Source of the DNA: Trileptium ribeirensis
Taxonomy: Eukaryota > Nematoda > Enoplea > Enoplida > Thoracostomopsidae
Reading direction: 5' to 3'
Length of the DNA stretch: 64,000 bases
Assembly (NCBI GenBank): GCA_030248225.1
Contig: JASANE010010160.1
Coordinates: 19,002 to 83,001 of the forward strand
Shown here in pieces: positions 40,300-51,980 of this stretch (the first letter of the stretch is position 1; every line of letters starts with the position of its first letter). The notes beneath the pieces are model-generated. The model did not search any database and was not told the origin of the DNA. It saw only the letters and a program-made list of their open reading frames with translations. Both the position numbers and the translations under genes were made by a program.

Positions 40300-41860
40300 A
40301 GTTTTAATTTTAACCACCACCATGTAATGGGAACTTGCTACAGTAGTTTATGAATAGGTTCTTCTTTTGTCTTGAGCGTTTATCCCACGAGATTGCGAGG
40401 TCCGCTTGTTTGCAAAGACCTCTCCATGTGATCCGGTTGAGGGCATCGTTTGGGGTTGCACCAACAATCCTCATGTCTTCGTTCAGTCGATCCATCTTTT
40501 GTTTGGTTTTCCGCGAGGCCGACGCCCTGGTGGGTCCAGCATGAACGATGTCTTTGCTACTGAACCTTCTTCCCGGCGAATGACGTGTCCGTACCAATGT
40601 GGTCTCGATTCTTGCATCTTCCTTACTATAGGTCCCTACGCGTCTGCGAACATCGTCACTCTCTGACATGATCCCATTTTGCTATTCCCAAGCACCATCG
40701 CAGCATACGCATTTCCATTGCATGAACGTCTTGTTCAGCTCTTGTGGTTGTTGGCCAGCATTCCGATCTGTATAGAGCAACGGGTCTTATGACGCATTTA
40801 TATACTTTCGCCTTCAGGCGCTGTGGCATGCGGCGGTCCCATAGATCACCGGTTACTTGCCGCCATTTAGCCCAGGCAGCTCTAATCCTCGCAAGAACCT
40901 TAGGAGTGAGGTCACCGTGATTGGTGATAAGGGATCCGAGGTACTTGAAGCTTTGTGTCTTCGTCAGGTCGGTATCATTGATTATGATGGTGCCGTCCTG
41001 TTGGGGGCCACCTTCCATGTACTCTGTTTTCTTTATGTTGAGTCTCAATCCGTTATTCGCCAGCCGATCTTTCCAACATTGCGTGTTTTACTGAAGCTAG
41101 CGCTGATCCTTATCCGCCAGTAAGACATCATCAGCGTACAGTAACGTCCATGGCAGTGCTGTTTGGATGTCAGCAGTCACAGCATCCATACACAGGATGA
41201 ACAGCAGTAGTGAGAAGGCCGAACCTTGGTGGACACCGACTTTGATGTTAAACGCCTCAGACACACCCGCTGGACATCGCACTGTGGTGTTGACGCCCCT
41301 GTATGGAAGCTTCACCCAATCGACGTAGGCATTAGGACCGTGATGTTTGCACAATATCTGCCAGATCAAACTGTAAGGAACTCTATCAAAAGCTTTTTCG
41401 AGATCCAGGAATGTTACGTGCACCGTTTTATTCTTCTCGCGTTGTTTTTCGACTAGCAAACAGGCATCATGAATAGCGTCGATTGTCCCACACCTCTTGA
41501 CAAAGCCGCACTGGTTTGACTTGATTTTCACAATTTCTCGAAGACGGCTGTCCAAAATGCGCTCAAAAATCTTCAACGTGTGATACAGAAGTCCTATAGG
41601 TCTATAGTTGGAACACTCTAACACGTCGCTTTGCCTTTCCTCATGGATATAGTTACACTATTTGACCCAACCGTCGGAGCTTCTCATTCCTCCTCAATGC
41701 GGTTAAATAGCATGGCGAGTGTGGCAGGGCCACAACGGTAGGATATTCTCCATACCTCGGCGGGTATATCGTCAGGCCCACTTGCCTTCACATTCTTCAT
41801 CTCATTGTACCATGTTTTTGTAAAATTCTGTCCATCTTGTCATGTTTATGAGATTTTTCA
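40300..41860 (-). mobile_element. RTE-clade LINE, 5'-truncated, dead
   Basis: The minus strand encodes RT from NVKASGPDDIPAEVW (about 41,805) through NYRPIGLLYHTLKI, FLDLEKAFDRVPYSLIW and VGVHQGSAFSLLLF to LLYADDVLLAD (about 41,115-41,140). A frameshift follows, then GLRLNIKKTEYM, the tail with YLGSLI and LRWCLGI, and another shift before the final MSESDD...FPLHGGG frame ending at 40,310. The motif order and the L-D-L-E-K-A-F-D signature fit the RTE clade. The endonuclease half is missing. It lies about 160 bp left of the BEL element in the opposite direction. Confidence 0.88.
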
Positions 41861-42015
41861 CTTAACACATGTACGAGTAAAATACGTTACATCATTAAAA
41901 TGTCCATTAAGTGATGTGTCAACAAACTAATTAATATCCTTTAGAATACACATCTGCGTCGTCATTGTGTGGTTTTGTCGACATTGTTCGTTACTGTCTG
42001 ACTGTTTTTAGTAAG

Positions 42016-42020
42016 AGAGC
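42016..42020. repeat. Target duplication of the BEL/Pao element, left
   Basis: AGAGC just before the 5' LTR is repeated at 49,310-49,314 after the 3' LTR. Five bases is usual for this superfamily. Confidence 0.75.
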
Positions 42021-42172
42021 TGTGCTGAATTGTACTACAATTGCGGTTGCTAACTTATGATTTGCACATTTGAAGTGAAGTGAGAACTCTTCGAAACCAG
42101 ATTTTTCGTTAAATAGAAATTTAAACGCATTCTTGTGTATTGTGAATAGACTAGTTGTGTCTATATTGAAAA
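42021..42172 (+). repeat. 5' LTR of the BEL/Pao element
   Basis: Begins TGTGCTGAAT and ends ATTGAAAA immediately before the primer binding site. Matches 49,157-49,309, including ACTACAATTG, CAGATTTTTC and GAATAGACTAGTTGTGTCTA. The end does not show the usual terminal CA. Confidence 0.85.
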
Positions 42173-42190
42173 TGGTCCTTCGTACTGTGC
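42173..42190 (+). promoter_or_regulatory. Primer binding site for minus-strand DNA synthesis
   Basis: TGGTCCTTCG directly follows the LTR. It starts with the TGG that pairs with the CCA tail of a tRNA, and the same opening is common in BEL/Pao elements. The specific tRNA is not assigned. Confidence 0.65.
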
Positions 42191-42626
42191 ATTGTATCAG
42201 TGTTTATACGGAGCTTTTACGTCCGGTTTTTACTCCGCGTCAATTTTTTGCCACTGCGCGAGTGGTGCTTGGCAAAAACGTTACGTATTGCGTTTATCAC
42301 TACGTCATATGTATGCAATATTCACATCGTCTGCGCGAACTTTACGTAATCCGGATATCTACATCGCCTTACTGGTTGGCTAAAGGTGATAAATGTAAGT
42401 TCATACGAGTGCTATCCCAATCGAAAATTTATCATATCCATACGTGTTTGTACGCGTGGAACTACACCTATAGCGATGATTGAGAAAACCTTTGTGCTAG
42501 CAGGCATTTCATGAGGCGCTGAAAAATCGATCGAGCATGCTACACCGGGGAACTCAATACCGCTTACCCTTGTTGTTGCAAAGACAAAGCGTAAAGCAGT
42601 TCGGGCAGCTGTAACTAACCTGATAA

Positions 42627-43794
42627 AGAGTATGTATAAGATCTACTTTGGGAGAGATTGTGAAAGAAACGAGATTGCAAGCAGGAGTAGGCCTATCCCG
42701 GCTCGAGAGCTATCAAGAAGAACTAAATACACTTGCTGCTATAATTCGAAACACGTTACAAGACGATACTGAATTAGAGAGAGAGGCAGAACGGTGTTTA
42801 CAATGCCAACCTACCGTAGCGGAGCAAATAAGCCGTCTGCAGCTCCAGTTATTAGCTGAACCAGAGAGTCCGACTGAGAAACTTAAGCAACAATCAGATC
42901 ATGAAGTGTGTCGCTCACGGAAAATGCATGTAAAAACCCCTGAGTTGCGTCTAACTGAGTTCAGCGGAGATTCGCTTCGCTGGGATGAATTTTGGGATGA
43001 TTTTACGTATAGTGTTGACAGTCGGTCTGACTTAACGACTGATGACAAATTTGAAATTTTGAAACAATCACTAAATGGCGAGGCACTAAGTGTTGCCAAC
43101 GTATATTTTTCGGCGCAGAAAAACTACCATGAAGTGAAAGCTGCCTTAAACGACCGGTTTGTGGACACTCATGTTGCCATGTTTGCTCATTTCGAGGCTT
43201 TTTTAGATCTGTAGCCTTCCTTACATGATTTGGATCAACTGGTTAAAGTCGCGGCAAATGCGAAGCGCATATCCGAAGCTTTACAGCTTTCAGCCTAACA
43301 GAAAACACCTTCGGCCAGGTGTTTGCTCCCATATTGCTCACTAAATTTCCTCGTTTCGTAAAGATGGGGTTACATAGACGAAACGGTTCCAAGAAATGGA
43401 TACTCTCGGCCTTCAGGGAACACCTGAAGGAAGAGATCAGCGTGCATACTAAATGTGATCGGTCGTTTGGCGGCAGCAACCCCCCTCCGGCAATGACAAT
43501 AAAAGTTCCTCGGCAGTAAAAACCAACCTCTCTAAAAAGATTCCGTGGAAACATGCGCCGCGCTTTGGGTCAAAAACCCCTGAGCAATGTCCAAGACAGC
43601 GGCATATGACAACGGTATCAAAGCCCGCTCCTGTCCATTTTGCGATGAAGCTCATGTGCCCTGGGAATGCGCTCGATATTCTACTGCGCAGGACCGCGTA
43701 AAAAGAGCCAAAGACCGCTGTTTCAAATGTTTGAGGCGTGGATACCAGAAACCAGTGTGTAAGAGTAACAAGAGCTGTTATTACTGTAACTGAG
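42627..43794 (+). pseudogene. BEL/Pao gag (DUF1759-type capsid plus zinc knuckles), broken
   Basis: An open frame from about 42,627 to 43,214 lacks an ATG before its conserved part. It carries a coiled-coil-like N-terminus and then the DUF1759-type segment: PELRLTEFSGDSLRWDEFW, DKFEILKQSLNGEAL and a following helix. A TAG at 43,212 and several shifts interrupt it. The nucleocapsid follows at 43,587-43,793 with Cys/His knuckles (CPFCDEAHVPWEC, CFKCLRRGY, CYYCN). Gag assembles the particle that packages element RNA. Confidence 0.88.
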
Positions 43795-43810
43795 TAGATC
43801 GCCATAGCAG

Positions 43811-46800
43811 CTTGTGCTATAAGCAGTTTGAGCAGATCAAGTCTGATAAGTCATATCTCGTCTCCACTCGAACATTGAATCCTGACGTGCCGAATTTTGT
43901 CACAACAACCGACTTAAAGCCCTGTGACCATTCCGTGTTGACGACGGTAAACCGTCAACCCAAACGCATAGCTGTCCTAGAGTTTGCACTATGTACGATA
44001 ACAGGCAGCAAGGCTACCGCGATTGCGCGATCGTTTTCGACTCCAGCAGCACCTTGTCTTTCATTTGCTCCAAGCTAGTTCAACAAGTCGGCGCACGAGT
44101 AGTTAGACGATTAACAACATGTCTGCGATTCGGAGAAACCAGAGAGATTGGCAGCCAACACTCAGAATGTCCGTGAGGTTGCATCAACTCGATGGGACGT
44201 CCGTCGATCTCTATCTCAAGGAAGTCAGCAACGTCTTCACTCCAATTCGCCTAATTCCTCTTGACTTTTCTGCTGACAGTTCTGGCATCACATAATACGA
44301 ACTCGACGAAATCATGGTGGACGAGCCAATAGTTGCTGAGGTGGACATTCTTATTGACTTTATCACTACTACGACATTGTCGGCATGACGCAACGAAGAT
44401 GAAGTTCCGGTTTGGTGATCAAGGAAACGACAATTGGCATAGTCGTAATCAGGTGTGTTTATGCTGAAACTTCTGCTGCCAGTTCATTTGCGCCGACCGA
44501 GCATCAAATGCTGATAGTCGAATCCGATTAGCTAGTTGATAAACAGAACTTGGAGTGGTTTTGGAAGTTGGACAGAATTGGTGTACATGAAGCGCCGGGA
44601 GAAAGCACTAAGAGACTCTCTGCTGGGCCCAACTGATAGTATCCTCGGTGTCTATCGCTATGCTCGTGTACCGTTCGGAGTCAAAGAAAGTCCGTTCCTC
44701 CTAGCAACTACTCTCATCCATCGCCTGGAACTGTAGCAAACAGAAACGGAGACTAAGATTAAAGACAACATCTACATAAATAACGTAATTACAAGTCGTG
44801 AAGATACCACACCCGCATTACAGTTCTACAGAGCGGCGTTCTCGATCATTTGGATGAATTTGCGGCAGTGGCACAGTAGCGACCAAGCACTAAGGTCACA
44901 AATACTTGCAGCAGACCGAGGTACAAGTGCGTCCCCGTCGATTCTAGGAGTCAGGTGGAACAGCGCCACCGACACGTATCACTGCCGTGGAGAAAAGTCG
45001 TTTGATATAACCTACCAGCCAGCAAACGGCTTGTATTGATAGTAGTCACGGCGTTGCTTGACCCGTGTGGATGGTTTTGTGGAAGCATAATCCGGGGAAA
45101 TTATCCTCCAAGAGTGCTGGAAACGGCAATTGGGATGCGAGGACAAGCTCCATCAAATTGGGATGCTCAATGGCAGAGGCTGGCATCGAAACTTCTGCTA
45201 ATCCCGGAGTTCGTCTTACCGAGAAGAATCGTGCCGTGGACATATATTCCGCCGACTATGTTCAGCTTGATTGTTTCTGCTATGCCTCTCAATAAGCATA
45301 CGCCATCTGCCTTTATCTCCGATCAATGATGAACTCCATTTTTCATTCATAATTGCTGCTTGCCAAAACGCGGGTGGCTCCGGTGAAGCCAATCACTATT
45401 CCTAAACTATAGCTGCTCGCTGTGCTGCTTGGAGTTCGCATAATATGTTTTGTGGATCAGCAATTTGCCCTACATCGTGCACCGGAAGACATATTTGGTC
45501 CGATTCGAAGTGTGTTTTAAGCTGGATTTCTGCCTTTAACAAGGTTCAATCGCTTTTTGTGGAATGAATGCTGAAAGAAATCTGCAAAGACGGAAGGATA
45601 TCGCTTCGCTACGTTTCAACTGACAAAAATCCCGCTGATATTCCAACCAGAGGAATAAAATTTAGTGCACTGAAGGTTGCACGTTATGGTGGGAAAGCCC
45701 AGAGTGGATGAAATCAAACGCTGGCTATGTCTCACGATTTACAAGCCATGTTGTCGACACTGACCTAGCCGGCGATAGCTGCCTGAGATTAATCGATCAG
45801 GTTAGCAGCCAACCAGTGCTGCTGTCAATAAGCAAGTGTGAGCCTTTTCCGGATACACTATTTGATCTTCGCAGGTATTCCAACATAGCAAAGCTTCTTC
45901 GAGTTACCTGCTTAATTCTGCGGTTCTTTCGTCGTTATCAGCAAAAGGCTCGAAGTGCAGAATGTCTGAGTGCTGCTGAAATTGCAGAAGCCAGACTTTT
46001 CTGGGTGAAACGGATTCAAAGGCGGCACTTCCAGGCACTGATCAACGGGAACGCTTCAACCGAGTGGAAACAACTTAAAAAACAACTTGGCGTTTTCGTG
46101 GATTCGGACAGCATGCTCAAGTGTCGCGGCCTATTCGGAAAGGCAACACAACTGCAACAGACCTCTAAAAATCCGACATTGTTGCCGTATCGTTCGCACT
46201 TTACCGATCTTGTCATCAAAGAAGCGCATGCCACCTCCATGCACTTCGAAACAAAACGTACATTAGCGGAGCTAAGAAGTTTACACTGGGTCCTCCGTGG
46301 ACGTTCTGCAGTAAAGCAAGTCATATCTCGGTATTTAGTTTACCGTCGACACTCAGGCGGCCATACAAAGTGCCCGAACAACCCCCTCTGCTAAACTTCA
46401 GATGCAGCATTCGGCGATTGTTAGCCTGTGTCGGCATAGAATATCTGGGACCTCTTCAAGTGAAGGTTCACTGAAGTCAGTCCGAGACAAAAAAGGTGTG
46501 AATATTATTGTTCACCTGTGCAATCGTAAGGGCAGTTCACTTAAAAGTTGAAACGTTAACCGCAGCTGGATTTCTGCTTGCTCTCCGACGATTAATCTCT
46601 CTTCAAGGAAAACCAGACCTCAGTGTGTGCGACAACGCTAAACAGTTAAAGGCAGCACAGAGGGCGCTCAATCAAGTTTTTCAGGAGGCACTAAAGGGAT
46701 GTCCCGCTCAAGATTATCCTAGAATGTCCGGAATCTCTTGGAAGTTCAATGTCGAGAAAGCGCCATGGTTCTGGGGAGCTTCTATGAAAGAGTAGTCGAC

Positions 46801-47458
46801 CTCCTCAAGGATGCTCTGAAGAAGAGCACTTGTACATGGACAGTAACACCCGAGCAGTTGCAGACGGTTTGTTACGAAAATTCCTTCACTCTAAACGGCC
46901 GTCCGATGGTTTACCAGAAGGATGATCCTGGGGACAAGGTTCTTACTCCACTGCACTTCCTGTTTCGCTCCCGATGATTCATTTTCTTCGAAACCAGAAG
47001 ATGCGTCGGAAATCACAGCACCAAGTGTTCTTATCGGTCATTGGAAAGCCGATCAGTGCTTATTATCCGATTTTTAGAAAATTTGGGTGTGAAGTTATTT
47101 ACCCTCATTGCGAGAAGCCTGGAGAAACCAGGAGTCCAGCCGATATGCAGGTAACTTCGCTCTACTTGGAGACGTGGTGCTAGCCAAAGAGAAACTGCCT
47201 CTCTGCCTCTGGAAATTGGGCTGCATTACAAAGCTGAAATTGCCTGACGACTCCAAGGTTCGAGCAGCGGAGACACGGTTGTCCAATGGCCATACAATTC
47301 TTCTACCAGTGAAACTGTTCTACCCGCTGGAGTGCAATGTTACCAAGTCGCCAGTAGCTGCAGATGTTGACATCCATCAGTCAAGTACATACTGTGAATC
47401 CTCCGAAAGCGCTGCCGCCGTGACAACAAATAGAGGACCGCGGCTTGCGGCGATTTGA
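43811..47458 (+). pseudogene. BEL/Pao pol: protease, reverse transcriptase, RNase H, integrase, broken
   Basis: Protease: VFDSSSTLSFI near 44,031-44,063 (active-site DSG/DTG reads DSS). RT: YARVPFGVKESPFLL at about 44,659-44,703, then NIYINNVI near 44,770, where the catalytic YVDD-like box reads YINN. Downstream comes the LPRRIVPWT segment (about 45,215), which fits the Pao RT-RNase H connection. RNase H: WSDSKCVLSWI at about 45,499, then PADIPTRG (about 45,631). Integrase: His/Cys region at 46,195-46,385 and catalytic core from FTCAIVRAVHLKVETLT (46,511) through LSVCDNAKQLKAA, then WKFNVEKAPWFWG. The last frame ends at 47,458. Multiple shifts and lost catalytic residues show it is dead. Confidence 0.9.
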
Positions 47459-47753
47459 ACGAGAAATCTCATTGAACAACAACTTAGAGACTGAAAATCA
47501 TTTTATTTGTATTATTGGCACTTTATTTATTATTTGTTTGTTTTGTTATGTAATCCTATACCGTTTACTCTCCTTATAGATCAAAATTTTTCAACCACCA
47601 TTTTTTGCTGTAGAGAGTCAATTAAGTCTTTCAGGTTTTGGAGCGTCCATGTATCACCAATTGCAAAATTAAAATGTTTTCGAATTCCCCACATTTGAAG
47701 ATTGTGCTGCTATATGTCTGTATTAGCATTATGCTATTACATTTTAGCACGTT
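47459..47753 (+). other. Spacer between pol and the extra ORF, with a possible splice acceptor
   Basis: AT-rich non-coding sequence. CCACCATTTTTTGCTGTAG at about 47,594-47,612 is a good acceptor-like site (pyrimidine tract then AG). It would allow a spliced RNA for the downstream ORF, as env-bearing retroelements use. This is inference only. Confidence 0.35.
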
Positions 47754-49114
47754 ATGGATGTCGTAGCAGTGGTCGCAAATCATCCACTGTTACTTGTCCA
47801 TTGCTTCAGCATCGAGCTACCGCTGGATAATGTTCGTGGAATGAAGTCGCTTCGTCAAGCTTACGCGTATATCATGCTGCTGCATCACAATCGGCCAGAT
47901 GTCACGCAGCAACTCTTGGTCTATAACGTGATGCCGTGGACTCCGGAGCGAATTTCTCAATTTGCCAACAAACTCATCACGGTGCCGAACGTCAACTTCA
48001 TCTGTCGAACGCAGGACATATACCGTTCGATTTTACTCTATCAAATTTAGTCACCGGCGAGTCCCTTTTGCCGCGCTCAAAAATCGATTTATAGAAATGC
48101 GACTAAAAAATCTAAAAAATGTGGAATTCCGCGTTTATACTGCGAAACACGATCTAGTTATGACCTCGGGGTTCAGGTCCGGCGATTGAAAGACACCGGC
48201 CCAGGGCTTCGACGTCCATGCTCAGAACCTCCAGTATCTTGCCGACATCCTTGACATTTCTTTGTTCGTCGATATTATGCACGATTTTTCGGCTTTTCTG
48301 CCGTTGATGCGGAAGTCTGTTCTAGTTATTGGAGACAGCCAACTGCTATTTTTCAAGAACATTACTTCAGACGATGTGTTTCCTGTAAGGGGAGGAAGGT
48401 ATGGCGACATGGTGAACGTCTTCAACTCTGGTCGGTGCCAGCTCTCCGACTACAAGTGGATCGTGGTATATTGTGGGACCAATTGTTCCGTCATCGTCAA
48501 GCAGTCATATCCTGCTGCACAACATTGTCACGAGTGGTCATTGTTGAAAGAGAAGCTCGTCGAACTAGCGTCAATGCGAGATAGACAATATTGATTTGTT
48601 GTTCTTTGATCATACGAGCAATCCGCCAAATGCTGTTCAGTGTTCGTTAGTTGAACAACAGTTATAAAATACACCGGTTATCTGTGTTAGCTGGATCGAA
48701 TGCATTAATCCTTTCTTTTTGCCGAATGGACGCATAAATCTCGATCTGGTCCAAGTGCGACAGAAGAAGTCTGCAGCGGCGCGTGAGAAAGTGATTCATC
48801 TGAACTATAATGGGCTTCGGATTCTGTGGTAGATGTGGCGCCACCACTTTGGAGATCTAAAGTTTATATAGTAATCTTTGTCACCGGAATCGCGGAGTGT
48901 GATGAAAGCTGTGTTTCATCCACCAGATAACGCCAATCACATGCCGTCCAGCTCGGACGCCACTTGTCCGTCGGTCAGAAGTGTAGTCGTTTCCCGGTCT
49001 CAGTCATATGAGCATGAATATTGTGATCGGAGTAGGAATCGTGGTGGAAAACGGCCCAGCGACAATCGCATTGGGTCTAATTGTCGTGACGGGGGCTCAG
49101 AGCAAAAATTTTAG
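47754..49114 (+). pseudogene. Extra ORF of the BEL/Pao element with SGNH/GDSL-hydrolase-like motifs
   Basis: ATG at 47,754 opens an N-terminal segment of about 95 residues (FSIELPLDNVRGMKSL, TPERISQFANKLI). A shift near 48,040 continues with RFIEMRLKNLKNVEFRVYT and one TGA at 48,187. The frame from about 48,190 to 48,591 holds KSVLVIGDSQLLFF (GDSQ at 48,331-48,342), GGRYGDM and IVVYCGTN (48,472-48,483). After another shift comes REKVIHLNYNGL (His at 48,797-48,799). GDS(Q), a Gly block, G-x-N and H-L-N in this order are SGNH hydrolase blocks I, II, III and V; the Asp three before the His reads Lys here. The tail (48,878-49,114) is Arg/Ser-rich (SRSQSYEHEYCDRSRNRGG). Position after integrase is where env-like genes sit. 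Function unknown; an esterase-like or nucleic-acid-linked role is guesswork. Confidence 0.6.
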
Positions 49115-49156
49115 CGACGTCTTTACCGGCACTAGGGACACCTGTTTGTGGCGGAA

Positions 49157-49309
49157 TGTGCTGAATCGTACTACAATTGTGGTTGCTAATGCATGATTTC
49201 CATATTTGAAGCGTAGCGAAAACTCCTCGAAATCAGATTTTTCATTAAATAGAAATCTAAATTCATTCTTGTGTATAGTTGTGAATAGACTAGTTGTGTC
49301 TATTGAAAA
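49157..49309 (+). repeat. 3' LTR of the BEL/Pao element
   Basis: TGTGCTGAATCGTACTACAA to ATTGAAAA, the counterpart of 42,021-42,172. A short purine-rich stretch (GTGGCGGAA) precedes it and may be what is left of the polypurine tract. AGAGC follows at 49,310. Confidence 0.85.
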
Positions 49310-49314
49310 AGAGC
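49310..49314. repeat. Target duplication of the BEL/Pao element, right
   Basis: AGAGC, identical to 42,016-42,020. Confidence 0.75.
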
Positions 49315-51225
49315 TTGCTTTATTTGTTTTCATTTTCTCCGCACAGAATACTCATTTAATTGTAAAGCCCAACAATTTACGATATTAAGTTATTACAAAT
49401 ATTTATATTTTAAACAAACTTTGAGACTATACTTCAAAGTTTAATTAACGCACATAAATAAAAGTCCGATATTGAAAAGAGCGTAAAAATTATACTAAAT
49501 AGGCAATTATAAAATTTTATCGTTAATTCGCCATGATAATTAAACTTGAAATTAGAATACAACGAAATAAAATTTTGATAATTTTGGCAGTTTTAATTAC
49601 CAGATGGATCACGATGGCCGTTATTCTCAATTATTTGATGAATTTACTTAACAGCAAGATTTTACAAGTATTAATTAAAAAAGCAATTCGTTTTGAAAAG
49701 CTTGAAAGGTATTAAATTTTGGTTACAGTAAAGAATCAGAAAAGGCGTCTGTACAACACCGCTTACTTTTGTTTAATGTTTCGGTCAAATCGAAGTCAGA
49801 GATGTCTATTAAAATCAGCATGACTGAGAAATAACTTGGAAACTTTAGAATTAGAAGCTAAAATCCGAAGCTTGTAATTGATTGTTTCTAGAAGAAATTT
49901 CGGGCCATCGCATTTCATGATATAAATATGTTTTAACTTGTTGTTCTTGTCTTTTCCCTTTTGAAGATTTAAGATATGAATGCGAGCCGTAATAAGTGCG
50001 TTCAGTAATTCAAGCATATTAGAAAGGCTCTTAATTCCTTATGTGGACATTTAACAATTATAGTAAGATCATTATTTGATTAAAGCGCCTTAGTTGTACA
50101 GATGAGAGGTATAGCAAATTGACACTCAATGTATTTCTCAAGAAGCATTACACCTACTTTTCAGTGATATTAATATTGGACAGATATATATGATACCACA
50201 CAACTGAAGCATATTTCAGTACACAGCAAACATAGCATTCAAAATTAAAGATTAAAATAATTATCTATAGAAATTTTTATTGCGCTATTAGCAACGCGAT
50301 AGGCACTACTTAACGAATGTGTCTTGAATTACAACACAGCAGAAATTGTTTGACCTGGTTTTTTATATTAAATACAAACGGTATGGCCGTCCAGTCGAAT
50401 CCCTGTAGTTGTACTTTTTAGCGGATTTCTGTGCTCGAGGTATGAAATTGACACTTTGTTGCTGATGGTGTAATTGCTTTGTTTCAAACCATGTGTCGAT
50501 TAAATTTAGTTACATTCTGCATATTAACTGCTGATGTACTGTTTCTCGGTATGTTGATTAATTATATATACAGTTTTACGCCATTTGCAAATATTTTGCA
50601 GATTAGGCAATTGAAACGAATAATAACAAGTCATTAACTTATAAAAGTGATATTGAATAAACGATACTGCCGTGAGTGACACCTTAGATACTGTGCATTT
50701 AACTGAAACCCAGTAGTTAATCTTTACTTAGAAGAAGGACCCTTGAGAAAAGTAATATTTCATCCACTTAAGATATTTTAAATTCATACAGTTAACAGCT
50801 ACTTACGAGCTTTTGATGTAAAACGGTATTGAACACTTTCGCAAAGGTATTAAAGTTCATTATTTGCAATTAATACCTAAAGTTGTCAGGCTAATTACAA
50901 GCTATGTATGTAAAATAATTTGGAACGCTTTCGATAAGGCAAATTAGGCAATCCCTACTTAGGTCCAGAATTATTATATTTTGACCAATCGCAAATTGAT
51001 TCTAAGATTTGAGTTCAACTAGAATGTTTTGCAATTCAACCGTGCTCATTTTAGATATTATGTCACTTAAAATTAGCAATTTGAAAATCCAGAACATTTT
51101 CCATCAGTTTGCAGCAGCAATTTTGATTGTTACCGTACTGTATAAAATAAAGTAACATGGTTCATGTATTTAGTTCAACAATATGGTTAGATGACCGCTT
51201 CGAAATGCTGTTTAATTGCAATAAT
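49315..51225. other. No gene recognised
   Basis: Very AT-rich DNA with short frames only; no repeat ends were found. Confidence 0.45.
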
Positions 51226-51686
51226 CCGGCGTTCACGGTATAATGTCCCCAGCGTTTGGAACCTAAGCACACCAGACAGTGTCAGGCACGCTGTCGACAA
51301 CAGGGTGTCTTAGACACCCCATGTTTTTAATAAATTTTTCCAAAGGTAGCTAGCTAGGAGTATTGTCACTTCTCGACAGTGTCAAGCACACCGTATTTTC
51401 TGGCAGTTTGAGTGACAGTGTGCGGCATGATTTCGTCAACTTCCATATACCCTAGATACAAATATTGATAATTTAAGAAAAACTACAGAGCGCAGTCGAT
51501 GAATAAACCACAGAGGCGGTGTCCGTTACAGTTAATTCGCGCCAAATTGGTAACTAAGGCTGTGTGTCGTACCTTCGGAAACTTATTTACAGTATGGGTG
51601 TCGCCCACACTGTCTATACGGTAGGGTCACGACTACAAGGGGACAAAGGTTCCAAATAGCGGAGGCATTATAACGGGAACGCCGCA
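51226..51686 (-). mobile_element. Non-autonomous MITE, copy 2 (about 461 bp), inverted relative to copy 1
   Basis: The right end read on the minus strand, TGCGGCGTTCCCGTTATAAT, matches the left end of the copy at 16,818. Internal blocks (ACCCTACCGTATAGACAGT; GGGTGTCTTAGACACC; TAGCTAGCTA) match in order. Confidence 0.8.
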
Positions 51687-51980
51687 TAAAACTGGTATGC
51701 TTTCACGGATTGTAAAAGACTGCCTTCGGAAAAAAGTAAAATTAACTCTTGCAAAATGAACAAGTCAACAAGCGAAAAAACGATGGTCTTCCACTTGAAC
51801 ATCATAACAATTTTAATTTTACTTTAAACAAGTTGGTGGTTACCATCTCCTTACAATATAGTTAGCGCGAAATGTGTTTCACTCTGCAGTTATAATGTTG
51901 CTTTTATGTAACCATTTTCATGGACGCATCTAAGAAATCGTTTTTCCTACTACAGATAGATTAATTTCAAAATTTAGTAA

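Larger units (their letters stand above)
42021..49309 (+). mobile_element. BEL/Pao LTR retrotransposon, full length, mutated (about 7.29 kb)
   Basis: Two related LTRs of about 152 bp bracket gag, protease, RT, RNase H and integrase remnants in the BEL/Pao order, plus an additional ORF before the 3' LTR. I counted about 17 substitutions and two small indels between the LTRs (roughly 11%), so the insertion is old. Frames are broken throughout, so this copy is not autonomous. G+C is visibly higher than in flanking DNA. Confidence 0.93.

Noticed and set aside
42133..42483. 116-codon frame at the start of the BEL/Pao element
   Set aside because: Begins inside the LTR and runs over the primer binding site and leader; not homologous to gag.
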